Shown piece by piece: positions 16,829 through 26,973 of a DNA stretch of 64,000 bases. How positions within the stretch are numbered: the stretch's first letter is position 1; each line of letters opens with the position of its first letter. Source of the stretch: Pseudomonadota bacterium (lineage in GTDB: Bacteria > Desulfobacterota > Desulfobulbia > Desulfobulbales > Desulfocapsaceae). A program made the translations under genes and the position numbers. Below the pieces are notes generated by a model. The model did not search any database. It had not been told where the DNA came from and was given only the letters and a program-made list of their open reading frames with translations. Where the stretch lies: the NCBI GenBank assembly GCA_023412495.1, contig JAEYNP010000039.1:1-64000 (forward strand), given 5' to 3'.

Positions 16829-16955
16829 TATACCCCTAAGGGGGTACTGAAAAGAGTCCCTCTGCTGTGGGAGGGGATAACAACCCTTGGGTTGCGGGCG
16901 TCAGCCCGCATTAGAAATCTATTGAAGCCGACGGGCCAGCCGTCAGATCATGGAA
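16829..16955 (+). other. string of small hairpins between YkgJ-like and HAD genes
   Basis: After the palindrome come, in order, CCCCTAAGGGGG, CCCTC...GAGGG, CAACCC-TT-GGGTTG, GCGGGC-GTCA-GCCCGC and GACGG-GCCAG-CCGTC. Five consecutive hairpins in about 130 bases suggest a structured leader RNA or a cluster of extragenic palindromes. I do not recognise a known riboswitch class. Confidence 0.45.
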
Positions 16956-16969
16956 AGGAAACACCGGTT

Positions 16970-17602
16970 ATGGTGAAACTCGTTGTTTTCGACTGCGACG
17001 GAGTCATGTTCGACTCCAAGAAGTCCAACATCATGTACTACAACTACCTGCTCGCCCACTTCGGCCTGCCGCCGATGAACAGCTGCGAGGAAGACTTCGT
17101 CCACATGAACAATGTCACGGAGTCGGTCAAGCATATCTTTCGCCACTATCACCGGCCTTCACTGGAGGAGGTCGACGCCTTCCGGCGGCAAACCGATTAC
17201 GGTCCCTTCCTGCAATACTTGGAAATAGAGCCCGACCTCAGGGACTTTCTTGAGATAATCAGTCCCAGGTATCATCTGGCCATCTCCACCAACCGAACCA
17301 CCACTATGATTCCGCTGCTGCAGAGTTACGGGCTGGAAAAGTATTTCGGGGTGGTCATGACCGCATTAACCGCCCCTCGTCCGAAACCCGCTCCGGACGG
17401 GCTCCTTGCTATCCTCGACCACTACGATTGCCGGCCTGAAGAGGCCGTTTTCATAGGTGACTCTTGTTTTGACGAACAACATGCGGCGGCATGCAACGTA
17501 CCACTTATCGCCTTTAAAAATCCTGCGCTCCAGGCCGATTTCTATGTCCGGAATTTTATGGAAATCCTCGATTTACCACCATTCAAAAAGGAGAAATACT
17601 GA
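16970..17602 (+). CDS. HAD family hydrolase
   Basis: A 210-residue haloacid-dehalogenase superfamily phosphatase. Motif I is VVFDCDGVMFDS (nucleophile and acid Asp at residues 8 and 10), motif II is the ISTNRT region, motif III the Lys in RPKPAPDG, and motif IV is AVFIGDSCFDEQHA with its Asp pair. A helical C1 cap lies between motifs I and II, as in phosphoglycolate phosphatase-like enzymes. The substrate is not predictable. The frame opens at 16796 but runs through repeats, so ATG 16970, directly before VKLVVFDCDG, is preferred; AAAGGA lies about ten bases upstream. Confidence 0.88.
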   Translation: MVKLVVFDCDGVMFDSKKSNIMYYNYLLAHFGLPPMNSCEEDFVHMNNVTESVKHIFRHYHRPSLEEVDAFRRQTDYGPFLQYLEIEPDLRDFLEIISPRYHLAISTNRTTTMIPLLQSYGLEKYFGVVMTALTAPRPKPAPDGLLAILDHYDCRPEEAVFIGDSCFDEQHAAACNVPLIAFKNPALQADFYVRNFMEILDLPPFKKEKY

Positions 17603-17665
17603 TTTTCCAGCCCCACTAACGTTCATTACAACTCACAAGAATGGATTTCCAAGGTGCTTATTACC

Positions 17666-18727
17666 TCATGGGGATCCCAGTCGCTCGTTTTCCTCATCCA
17701 CCCTTTTGACGCCCTCCATAAGCAGGCTCATGAAATCACCGATCTCGGCCGCCCTCATCTCTTGAGGTAAAAGACCTGATGTAAATCGATATCTTCCTGT
17801 TTTTTCAGCAATTATCTTAAAAACGGCTTCCTCATTCCGCCACTCACCGTAACAGGCATTGATCAGACAGCCCTCACGAAACGATACTTTCCCGATACCG
17901 CAGGAGAGTTCCAGGGTAAGCACACCGGTCTTCTGCTGCATGTGAAAGATCTGAAAGAGTTCGGCCGGCATCATCTCCTCGATTTTCCCTACCATGCAGG
18001 AGTCAAGGTCACGGGCACGCGCCTCAGCGGTCTTCCTTAGTCGGGCGGCAAGCAGCCGGGCCATGAAGGATTGAACCTTGGGATTGTTGCCAAACAGGCG
18101 CCCGAACTCGTCTCCTGCTATGGCAAGCAGCCGGGCTGCACTGCCGGCCCTCACCGTGGCGACGGCCATATCTGCCCCCAGGTAACTCATTTCTCCACAT
18201 ATTTCGCCCGCCCTGATAACCAGCCGCTGGCCTCCTTCCTCCTGGAAAAGCTCCCCTGAGCAAACCAAATAGAGGTTGAGATTGATCTCCCCTTTCCTGA
18301 TCAGTATGTCTCCCTTCTCTATCTCGATCTCTCGAAAATGAGAAAGAATTGTCTCTGCCTCCCCGGGACGCAGCGTTTGCAGAAAAGGGCTCTCCACCAA
18401 TCCGCAAAGTTTTTCCCCCTCCACTCCGATCCTGGCCCGGGACCGCAAAGGACTCTGCTGCCCGTAGGGATCTTTGAGAGAAAATTTGATCAATCCTCTG
18501 CAGCCGCTGCAGTTGAAGAGCGTAGCTTGGTATTTCTCGAAATCGACCGGCTGTTCCTGCACAAATTTGAACAGCAGTTCCGTCATGTCCCGGACCAGGA
18601 TCAGGCACACCTCCTTATTTTCGGGACAGGAGAAAGTTTTCTCCGAGAGACGGAAACAGTCTCCCTTTTTGTAGAGAGGGCAGTTTTTCTCCTCCTGTAT
18701 AATAAAAATTGCGTCAAACACTCTCAT
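17666..18727 (-). CDS. cyclic nucleotide-binding domain protein with DUF4388
   Basis: A 353-residue regulatory protein. The N-terminal 100 residues have six cysteines (CPLYKKGDCF, FSCPENKEVC, FNCSGCRG), suggesting a metal site. A cyclic-nucleotide-binding/Crp-type sensor follows (about 115-225): ILIRKGEINLNLYLVCSGEL and GEICGEMSYL are recognisable. The C-terminal part (about 245-345) resembles DUF4388/PATAN modules (ELFQIFHMQQKTGVLTLEL). There is no helix-turn-helix, so it probably acts through protein contacts rather than DNA. No protein of this combined layout has a firm function that I know. It is divergent from the E2-like gene across a 141-base gap. Confidence 0.8.
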   Translation of the reverse strand: MRVFDAIFIIQEEKNCPLYKKGDCFRLSEKTFSCPENKEVCLILVRDMTELLFKFVQEQPVDFEKYQATLFNCSGCRGLIKFSLKDPYGQQSPLRSRARIGVEGEKLCGLVESPFLQTLRPGEAETILSHFREIEIEKGDILIRKGEINLNLYLVCSGELFQEEGGQRLVIRAGEICGEMSYLGADMAVATVRAGSAARLLAIAGDEFGRLFGNNPKVQSFMARLLAARLRKTAEARARDLDSCMVGKIEEMMPAELFQIFHMQQKTGVLTLELSCGIGKVSFREGCLINACYGEWRNEEAVFKIIAEKTGRYRFTSGLLPQEMRAAEIGDFMSLLMEGVKRVDEENERLGSP

Positions 18728-18868
18728 TTATTCAAAGGTTTCTTTTTAGGGGCGGTTGCAGGAAGGGGCATTGTGTCACGGGATCACCGCCAAAATAGTT
18801 CTGGTGTTCCCGCATTAAGCTGATATACTTCTCGAAAATCAAAGGTTCATTCAATACCACAAGATGCT

Positions 18869-21328
18869 ATGTCTGCGGCGCCTCAACAATTATCCGAAAT
18901 CCACCAGCAGCTGAAAGATTACTTCTCCGGCTACAAATCGATTACCGTTGCACCGGTACAAGGAGATCCCCCGGATCGATACGAGATTACCTATCACATA
19001 AAAGGCCTAAAAAAGCTTGGGGAAGGGAATATCATTGAAGCCGGCGATCATGTGGTGGAAATTGCCATCCCTTTTGGTTTCCCACATTTTCCACCCAGTT
19101 GCAAGCCCAAAAGCAATATCTTCCACCCCGACTTCGATCCCGCTGCAGTCTGTCTCGGCGACTTCTGGCATCAGGATTGTCTTCTTTCCGACCTGATTCT
19201 CCATATCGGCCGGATGATCAATGGAGAGTTGTATTCCACGACCAATGCCTTCAACGAGGAGGCCTGTCTCTGGTACGTCAGCCACCCCGACACCTTTCCT
19301 TTGGCTGAAATCGATTGGCGCCAAAGTGAGCCAGATTTCGCCGGGTCAAATGAAATACCGTCTATCGACACCCTCGATGAGAACGACCTGTCCACTCCTT
19401 TCGACTTCCTCTCCAGGGATGAAAGAGAGGAGGAGCCGACATCTCCTTCTCCGGCGGCCGAGCTGACTGCCGCCCATGACCTGGACCAGATGACTCTGCT
19501 GGCCAGACAGAAGAAGTATTTTACTTTGTACGAGAACATCAAAGGTGGCGCTGAAAGTCTTCCCGAGGAACTCCAGAGACTTTTTTCGAAAGCGGAGAAA
19601 ATAGTACGTAAAGCCGAAGACTGGCACAGGGACGCACAGAGATGCGAAAGAAGAGGGGATGTCCGTGGCGCGATTAGCGCATTTGAAAAAATCTCAGAAC
19701 ATGTTGAAGACTTCCCCGACCTCGAGTTGCATCTTGAGCGCCTTCGGCTTTTTATCGACCTGGTACCCGGAAGCAGCGAACCCGAATCACAGGTCATGGC
19801 AGATGAGGGAACAGACCATGAATTTCCTGCAAAATCTGTCTCGAAAAAGAGCAACGATGTGCCGCCGGCAAAAGGAAGACCTGCGGTGTCAGCCTGGCGG
19901 TTGCCCAAAAAACTTATCTTTTTCATACTTGGCGCAATTGTAACGGCATGTTTGACCGGCGGTGGATACTTGTATCGGCAGGCGGTATTGAAGCTTGACA
20001 AAGCCGATACCGCATTGTCTCAATGTGATGCTCTGCTCGAAAAGGACTTGTTCCAGGATGCTGAACGGTCCTGCGAGGAGGCCAGGACCGTAAGCGAAGG
20101 CCTGGGCTTGATCTTTCACGGCAGAGTGGAGCAACTCAGGGCACAAGTCGACCGTATCCTGCAGTCGGAGAGAATGATCCAGGGTCTGAAGGGAATGGTC
20201 CTCATTGATGGCAGGTATCTTGCCAAAAAAGAAATCGAGAGGATGGAAACATACCGGCAGTTGCGCTCGAAGGCGGAGGAACATTATACAAAAGAAGAGT
20301 GGCTGGATGCCGTCGATCTATTCGCGAAAATCCTTGCCTTGCCTGAGATTTCGCAACTCATCCCGACGGATGTTGTTACGGAGGTCAAGACAAAACATGA
20401 CCTGGCACGTTTCCGACAGGTTTACGACTTCGGGAGGCAATCGCTGGAGAACGGTAAATGGCAGGAAGCCGTCACTGAGCTTTCCAAGGCAGAGGGATTA
20501 ATCGACCTATTGCCGGAAGACGATCGTCCTCGATATGCCAGCAGTCTGACGTCTTCCCTGACAAAAGGCAGTTTTGAACTAGCACGGGAAAATGGTGATC
20601 TTTACTTTGCCGGCTCGGAGTGGCAAAAGGCTATGGCAGCCTACGAGCAGGCGCTGTCAACTCCGGGTATGGATGCCTTATCCGCAGAATCCTTGGAAAA
20701 TGCTCGCCGAAACATGAAACGTGCCCAACTCTACAACCTGATCGACCAGGGCAGAAAGGCCTTCGGCGCCGGAGCCTGGGATAAGGCCATCGGTGATTAT
20801 CGGCAGGCTGAGGAATTGCTGGCCAATCATAAGGCGCACCTGAACGTCACGGACGCCGATGAACATCTCAAAAAACTTTCAAAGATAATTCTGCAAGCTT
20901 TGATCGTTCGCGATCGACAGGCAGCTACCGGCCACGTGGAAAAGAACGAGCTATCCACTGCGCGCGGCATTTATCGACAGTTGATTGATCGTATCGACAA
21001 GAGTCCTTTCTCGAAGGAAGGCGAGTTCTTGGCGGCGAAAAAGGATGCTGTCGCAGCCGTGCAGACACTTGACGAGAAGATTTTCATCGCAGAAAAAAGC
21101 AAATATCTGGAAGATCAATATCGCTCCCTCTTCGCAGCCAATTACCCGGCGGCAGTAGCGGAAAACCTTATAAACCCAATCATCAGCTTCACCAAAGACA
21201 GCGGTGACAAGGCAGTCTTTCGGATGCAATGCACCGAGACGGGAGGCGGACGCCCGCTGACGCTGGTCATGTATTACGCATTCGACAGGAAAAACGGCCG
21301 GTGGGAATTTCATACCCAACCTCAGTGA
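18869..21328 (+). CDS. membrane protein with E2 (ubiquitin-conjugating)-like domain and helical repeats
   Basis: An 819-residue protein not matching any named family I know. Residues 1-140 look like an E2/UBC fold: the beta-strand VVEIAIPFGFPHFPPSCKP is followed by NIFHPDFDPAAVCLGDFW, which places HPD at 86-88 and Cys95 nine residues on, matching the HPN motif and active-site Cys of E2 enzymes. LLSDLILHIGRMING matches the helix after the E2 active site. A charged helical linker follows, then one membrane helix at about 348-368 (LIFFILGAIVTACLTGGGYL). The remaining 450 residues are TPR-like or coiled helices rich in Ala, Glu and Lys, and the last 70 residues look globular. No E1, ubiquitin-like or JAB gene is in the window. 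The start has only a weak ribosome-binding site. Confidence 0.7.
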   Translation: MSAAPQQLSEIHQQLKDYFSGYKSITVAPVQGDPPDRYEITYHIKGLKKLGEGNIIEAGDHVVEIAIPFGFPHFPPSCKPKSNIFHPDFDPAAVCLGDFWHQDCLLSDLILHIGRMINGELYSTTNAFNEEACLWYVSHPDTFPLAEIDWRQSEPDFAGSNEIPSIDTLDENDLSTPFDFLSRDEREEEPTSPSPAAELTAAHDLDQMTLLARQKKYFTLYENIKGGAESLPEELQRLFSKAEKIVRKAEDWHRDAQRCERRGDVRGAISAFEKISEHVEDFPDLELHLERLRLFIDLVPGSSEPESQVMADEGTDHEFPAKSVSKKSNDVPPAKGRPAVSAWRLPKKLIFFILGAIVTACLTGGGYLYRQAVLKLDKADTALSQCDALLEKDLFQDAERSCEEARTVSEGLGLIFHGRVEQLRAQVDRILQSERMIQGLKGMVLIDGRYLAKKEIERMETYRQLRSKAEEHYTKEEWLDAVDLFAKILALPEISQLIPTDVVTEVKTKHDLARFRQVYDFGRQSLENGKWQEAVTELSKAEGLIDLLPEDDRPRYASSLTSSLTKGSFELARENGDLYFAGSEWQKAMAAYEQALSTPGMDALSAESLENARRNMKRAQLYNLIDQGRKAFGAGAWDKAIGDYRQAEELLANHKAHLNVTDADEHLKKLSKIILQALIVRDRQAATGHVEKNELSTARGIYRQLIDRIDKSPFSKEGEFLAAKKDAVAAVQTLDEKIFIAEKSKYLEDQYRSLFAANYPAAVAENLINPIISFTKDSGDKAVFRMQCTETGGGRPLTLVMYYAFDRKNGRWEFHTQPQ

Positions 21329-21363
21329 GGAAAGGTACCCGCCTCCTTCAGACTTTTGGGAGG

Positions 21364-22335
21364 TCACACGAGAAATCTGAACTCGCCTTTGCCGAGCAGG
21401 TTATGCAGATGGAGCAGGCCCAGCAGCGACCCATCCTGTTCGATTATAGGCAGGGCGGTTATCTCATGGGACTGCATAATACTCAGGGCATCCGCGGCGA
21501 GGCGTGTGCTGTCGATGCAGATGGGTTTTACCGTCATGAATTCGGCAGCACTCAAGCGGGCAATATCTCGGGAATTGACGATTGCCCGTCGAACATCGCC
21601 ATCCGTCACAATACCCAGCACCCGGTTTTCCCTGTCAACCACCAATACCACACCCATATTCTTCTCATTGAGGACCCGCACGGCATCGGTGGCGGATTTT
21701 TCCGGGAAAATCGCAGGAATATCATCGCCGGTGAGCATCACTTCGGTGACTCTGACCTTGAGTCTCTGGCCGAGGCTGCCGCCGGGGTGGTTATACCGGA
21801 AATCCTCCGCCTGAAATTTTTTACGATTCAGCAGCACCACGGAGAGGGCATCTCCCATGGCGAGGGTTCCGGTGGTGCTGGCCGTCGGCGCGAGGCCAAG
21901 CGGACAAGCCTCGCGCGGCACGCCGATGTCGAGGACCACATCAGCAGCCGCGGCGAGTGACGATGTTCTGCCGCCGGTCATGGCAATGATGGGATTTCCC
22001 CTTCTTTTCAAAGTGATGAGCAAACCGTTCAATTCCGGAGTTTCCCCCGAATACGAAATCGCCACCACCACATCGCCAGCCATGACCATCCCCAGATCGC
22101 CATGCATTGCCTCAACCGGATGAAGAAAAAAAGACGGTGTACCGGTGCTGTTCATTGTGGCCGCAATCTTCGCCCCAATGAGGCCGGATTTCCCGATCCC
22201 GGTTACAACGATCCGGCCCGGACAGGCCAGTATCATTTCAATAGCCTTAATAAATTCATCTCCGATTTTCTCCCGTATGGCCGCCAATCCCTGTTCCTCT
22301 ACACGCAGCACTTCTTTTGCGTCTTCAATAGACAT
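21364..22335 (-). CDS. kdsD: D-arabinose-5-phosphate isomerase (KdsD/KpsF/GutQ family)
   Basis: A 323-residue sugar isomerase that interconverts ribulose-5-phosphate and arabinose-5-phosphate, the first step to the Kdo of lipopolysaccharide. An N-terminal SIS domain (about 35-170) has VVTGIGKSGLIGAKIAATMN and the catalytic-region HPVEAMHGDLGM. Two CBS domains follow (about 205-260 and 270-323). Length and order are standard. The ATG at 22335 follows AAGGGAATACAG on the minus strand. The gene is convergent with the E2-like gene, with only 35 bases between stops and no clear hairpin. Confidence 0.93.
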   Translation of the reverse strand: MSIEDAKEVLRVEEQGLAAIREKIGDEFIKAIEMILACPGRIVVTGIGKSGLIGAKIAATMNSTGTPSFFLHPVEAMHGDLGMVMAGDVVVAISYSGETPELNGLLITLKRRGNPIIAMTGGRTSSLAAAADVVLDIGVPREACPLGLAPTASTTGTLAMGDALSVVLLNRKKFQAEDFRYNHPGGSLGQRLKVRVTEVMLTGDDIPAIFPEKSATDAVRVLNEKNMGVVLVVDRENRVLGIVTDGDVRRAIVNSRDIARLSAAEFMTVKPICIDSTRLAADALSIMQSHEITALPIIEQDGSLLGLLHLHNLLGKGEFRFLV

Positions 22336-22640
22336 CTGTATTCCCTTTTGTAGATCCCAACCTCCTGACAGAGTTTACCTGTCGACCTGCTGTAAATACC
22401 GCATGCATATGTAACAAATCCAAGCGCCATAAGCATCGTTTTTTCACTCGGAAAGAACACGAGAGGCTCGATACCCTTTGACGGCGCAATACCAGAATTT
22501 CGACCTGCAACGATTCCAGATCAATTATTTCGTATTTCTTTTGCTTTTCCCCCATTTTTTTTCGATATGGTGTATAGTAGCTACTTTTCGATCAGCGTGT
22601 ACTTGACCAAATTTCATTATCATCCTTCGGAGTTCTTTTT
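22336..22640. other. 305-base divergent region between kdsD and metK
   Basis: No supported gene lies here. A weak promoter for metK may be TTGCTT (22541-22546) with GATATG 17 bases on, followed by TATAGT at 22573-22578. I looked for S-box/SAM-type and SAH-type riboswitch architecture ahead of metK and did not find it. Confidence 0.45.
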
Positions 22641-23807
<1,167 letters not shown>

Positions 23808-23873
23808 ACGAGGCCTGCTATTCGAATTTTCGGTGAGCACACCGAAGCCTCAACATCTAACATAGGACATACC

Positions 23874-25172
23874 ATGAACGATTCATTTAAAGACTATAAA
23901 GTGGCCGACGTTGGCCTTGCCGAATGGGGCCGCAAGGAGGTCGCTATTGCCGAGACCGAAATGCCCGGCCTCATGGCTCTTCGGGAAGAGTATAAGAGCA
24001 AAGCTCCTTTAAAAGGCGCACGGATCGCAGGCTGCCTGCATATGACGATCCAGACGGCGGTGTTGATGGAGACCCTGGTCGCTCTTGGCGCCGAAATACG
24101 CTGGTCGAGCTGCAATATCTTTTCTACCCAGGATCATGCCGCTGCCGCCATGGCCGCGGCAGGTATTCCTGTCTTTGCCTGGAAAGGCGAGACGGAGGCC
24201 GAATTCTGGTGGTGCATCGATCAAACCATCTTCGGCCCTGACGGCTGGCGCCCAAACATGATCCTCGACGACGGCGGCGATCTCACGCTGGTGCTTCACG
24301 AGAAATATCGCAAGGAACTGGCTGCAATACGCGGGATCAGCGAGGAAACGACGACCGGCGTACACAGACTGAACGAGATGGCAGCAACCGGCAAGCTCGG
24401 ATGTCCCGCCATCAACGTCAACGACTCCGTGACCAAGTCAAAATTCGACAATCTCTACGGCTGCCGCGAGTCTCTCATTGACGGGATAAAGAGGGCCACG
24501 GATGTGATGATCGCCGGGAAAAATGCCGTAGTGGTCGGCTATGGTGATGTCGGCAAAGGTTGCGCCCAGGCCCTGCGAGGCATGGGAGCATCGGTCTTCG
24601 TCACGGAAATCGATCCGATCTGCGCCCTGCAGGCCGCAATGGAAGGCTATAAGGTTGTGACCATGGATGAAGTGGCTTCCATCGGCAATATTTTCGTGAC
24701 CTGCACCGGCAATGTCAAGGTCATCACCAGGGCACATATGGAAATGATGCCGAACGAAGCGATCGTCTGCAACATCGGCCACTTTGATTCAGAGATCGAC
24801 ATTGCCGGCATTCGTGAGCTCCCTTGGGATAACATCAAACCCCAAGTCGACCATGTCACCTTTCCCGACGGAAAGAAGATCATCGTCCTTGCCGAAGGCC
24901 GACTGGTTAATCTGGGATGCGCCACAGGTCATCCCAGCTTCGTCATGAGCAACTCCTTCTCGAATCAGGTCCTCGCGCAAATTGAGCTCTGGCAGAATTC
25001 GGAAAAATACGAGAACAAGGTATATTTCCTTCCCAAGGCCCTGGATGAAATGGTCGCCAGGCTGCACTTGAAGAAAATAGGTGCACACCTGACTGTCCTT
25101 ACCCAGGAACAGGCCGATTACATAGGTGTCCCGATCAACGGACCGTTCAAGCCCGAGTATTATCGATACTGA
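23874..25172 (+). CDS. ahcY: adenosylhomocysteinase
   Basis: The 432-residue NAD-dependent enzyme that hydrolyses S-adenosylhomocysteine to adenosine and homocysteine, removing the product of SAM-dependent methylation. Recognisable parts include [16 protein letters not shown], the [13 protein letters not shown] motif, the NAD-binding [15 protein letters not shown] and the C-terminal PFKPEYYRY ending. Length is that of the short bacterial form without the plant-type insert. It completes a metK-ahcY pair and is followed by a 12-bp hairpin. Confidence 0.97.
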   Translation: MNDSFKDYKVADVGLAEWGRKEVAIAETEMPGLMALREEYKSKAPLKGARIAGCLHMTIQTAVLMETLVALGAEIRWSSCNIFSTQDHAAAAMAAAGIPVFAWKGETEAEFWWCIDQTIFGPDGWRPNMILDDGGDLTLVLHEKYRKELAAIRGISEETTTGVHRLNEMAATGKLGCPAINVNDSVTKSKFDNLYGCRESLIDGIKRATDVMIAGKNAVVVGYGDVGKGCAQALRGMGASVFVTEIDPICALQAAMEGYKVVTMDEVASIGNIFVTCTGNVKVITRAHMEMMPNEAIVCNIGHFDSEIDIAGIRELPWDNIKPQVDHVTFPDGKKIIVLAEGRLVNLGCATGHPSFVMSNSFSNQVLAQIELWQNSEKYENKVYFLPKALDEMVARLHLKKIGAHLTVLTQEQADYIGVPINGPFKPEYYRY

Positions 25173-25183
25173 TTTACAAATAC

Positions 25184-25212
25184 TTTCAGGGGCTCATTCA
25201 GAGCCCCTGAAA
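25184..25212 (+). terminator. hairpin after ahcY
   Basis: A perfect 12-bp stem (25184-25195 with 25201-25212) around loop ATTCA lies 11 bases after the ahcY stop. No T-run follows on the plus strand. From here to 25396 no gene is visible. Confidence 0.6.
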
Positions 25213-25396
25213 ACTCTCCTTCTACCCTCATCCGATGTAACCTGCGCCAACTTCAGGCTACCGAATGCCATTTTTTTCAATCATTCTCTCTCCGTCTGTT
25301 TGCAGCTACGAAGGTAGTCCATGAACGGCACCTTGAGTCGTTCTTTTGGCGATGGTATTCGTGGTCAATACACGATCGAGCTTGTGAACAGGAGAC

Positions 25397-25430
25397 AAAA
25401 AAAGGCGCAGAGGTTGACCTCTACGCCTTA
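25397..25430 (-). terminator. rho-independent terminator of the dsr operon
   Basis: On the minus strand AAGGCG-T-AGAGG and CCTCT-G-CGCCTT form a stem with one mismatch, followed immediately by a run of seven T. It lies 32 bases beyond the dsrD stop. Confidence 0.88.
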
Positions 25431-25461
25431 AATTTCCTGCTGCTCCAGCTAATCGAGTTAT

Positions 25462-25701
25462 TCAGCCTTCGCTGCCCTCTTCGTTCTGGATACGGCTCGG
25501 AATGCCGTACATGGTGGTAGAGCCGGAGGACCAGAATGCCAACCGACCTTCTCTGACCATTTCGTTTGCTACGTTTTTGATGTCCCGCGGCTTGGTATCG
25601 GGATCGCAAGCATAGAAATCCTTGATATACAGCTGCGGTTTCGGAGATTTAGCGGCTTTCTCCTCAATGGCGTTTTTCAATTCATCTTTGCTGAGTGCCA
25701 T
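25462..25701 (-). CDS. dsrD: DsrD, sulfite-reductase-associated activator
   Basis: A 79-residue DsrD protein, the winged-helix partner found next to dsrAB in sulfate reducers and known to stimulate DsrAB/DsrC activity. The family pattern PKPQLYIKDFYACDPDTKPR and the following helical NVANEMVREGRLAFWSSGST, here read separately, are conserved. The last dozen residues are a charged tail. It lies 90 bases after dsrB, with a stable hairpin in the gap, and before a strong terminator. Presence of dsrD argues for the reductive direction of sulfur metabolism. Confidence 0.95.
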   Translation of the reverse strand: MALSKDELKNAIEEKAAKSPKPQLYIKDFYACDPDTKPRDIKNVANEMVREGRLAFWSSGSTTMYGIPSRIQNEEGSEG

Positions 25702-25744
25702 AATTCAACTCCTATGAAAGAGGTTTTGGAAGAAAGCATCAATG

Positions 25745-25770
25745 GGGCCAGGCTGCAAGCAGCCTGGCCC
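25745..25770 (-). promoter_or_regulatory. stable hairpin between dsrB and dsrD
   Basis: GGGCCAGGCTG and CAGCCTGGCCC form a perfect 11-bp GC-rich stem with a 4-base loop. The T-run required of a terminator is absent. It could be an attenuator or a barrier to 3'-exonucleases that sets different mRNA levels for dsrAB and dsrD. Confidence 0.65.
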
Positions 25771-25791
25771 GTTAACAACATTATTGACTTA

Positions 25792-26919
25792 CTATTTGAT
25801 ATGGCTGGTGAACTTGAACTGAGTCGTGGTCCGCCAGGTGTCATAAGCAAGACGGTAGTCGTCGATGCTCTTCTCGGTGAACGGAATATCACATTTCTCA
25901 AAGAATTTTTCCCAGCCGATTCTTTCAGCCCAGTCACCCAGACGCTCATACTTGCGCGCGTCGGCTGCATATGCCTCAAGGATCTTCTTGACGGCGGATA
26001 CGGTTTCCGGCCAACGGGGGGTGGTGTTGGGCAGGAAGGGGATGACCAGTTTGGAGAATTTCGGAGCGCTGATCCTGTTGGAAACCTTGCCGCCAACCAG
26101 GATTGCGATACCGTCGCCTTCGGGATCGGCGAGCGGCATTGCAGGACACATGGTGTAGCAGTTACCGCAGAACATACAGCGCTCTACGGTTACTTTGACG
26201 GTCTTGATTTCCTTGCCGTCCACCTCAGCCTTGGCGGGCTTTACAGCACCGAGCGGGCAGGAGGCAATGGCAAGCGGCAGCTCACAGACACCGGTGATAC
26301 GCTTGTGGTCGATCATCGGCGGTTTCCTGTGGATGCCGAGGATGGCGATGTCGGAAGCATGCACCGCACCGCACATGTTCAAACAGCAGGCGAGAGCGAT
26401 ACGAACTTGAGCCGGCAATTTCATGGAAGTGAAATAATCGAACAACTCATCCATTACCGCCTTGACGACGCCGGAAGCATCGGTGGCCGGAGTATGGCAG
26501 TGTACCCAGCCCTGGGTATGGACGATGTTGGTCACACCGGCGCCGGTGCCGCCTACGGGATACTTGTTGCCGTAGCTGGCCAGGGTATCGAGAAGAGGCT
26601 GAACCTTCTCCTTGGCGTCAACCATGAACTCGATATTGTTCCGAGTGGTGAAACGCAGGTAGCCGTCGCAATGTTTGTCTGCGATATCACAAACTTCACG
26701 AATATACTCTACGGACACCAGACGGGGGGAGCCGACACGTACCGAATACACTTCGTCGCCGGTTTCCGATTTGTGCATCAAGACGCCAGGCTGGATGATC
26801 TCATGATACAGCCATTTTCCCTTATTGGCTTTGATAACCGGCGGTTGAAACCTTTCATAATGGGGCGGACCAAGATCTGAGATTCTGCCATCCATTGGTT
26901 TGTCTGGATTATAACCCAT
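25792..26919 (-). CDS. dsrB: dissimilatory sulfite reductase beta subunit
   Basis: The 375-residue beta subunit of the sirohaem enzyme that reduces sulfite. It carries the sirohaem/[4Fe-4S] cysteines [13 protein letters not shown] and a ferredoxin domain with [16 protein letters not shown]. In DsrAB the beta subunit binds the catalytically active sirohaem. [20 protein letters not shown] is also typical. It follows dsrA by 54 bases and is read with it. Length is standard for Desulfobacterota. Confidence 0.97.
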   Translation of the reverse strand: MGYNPDKPMDGRISDLGPPHYERFQPPVIKANKGKWLYHEIIQPGVLMHKSETGDEVYSVRVGSPRLVSVEYIREVCDIADKHCDGYLRFTTRNNIEFMVDAKEKVQPLLDTLASYGNKYPVGGTGAGVTNIVHTQGWVHCHTPATDASGVVKAVMDELFDYFTSMKLPAQVRIALACCLNMCGAVHASDIAILGIHRKPPMIDHKRITGVCELPLAIASCPLGAVKPAKAEVDGKEIKTVKVTVERCMFCGNCYTMCPAMPLADPEGDGIAILVGGKVSNRISAPKFSKLVIPFLPNTTPRWPETVSAVKKILEAYAADARKYERLGDWAERIGWEKFFEKCDIPFTEKSIDDYRLAYDTWRTTTQFKFTSHIK

Positions 26920-26973
26920 GGTAAGTCTCCTTATATTTTTAATGAATTATTAGCTCAGATTAAAAAACCAGCA

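Noticed and set aside
22336..22640. Possible SAM or SAH riboswitch ahead of metK
   Set aside because: No matching helices or conserved motifs were found by eye; only weak promoter boxes are present.
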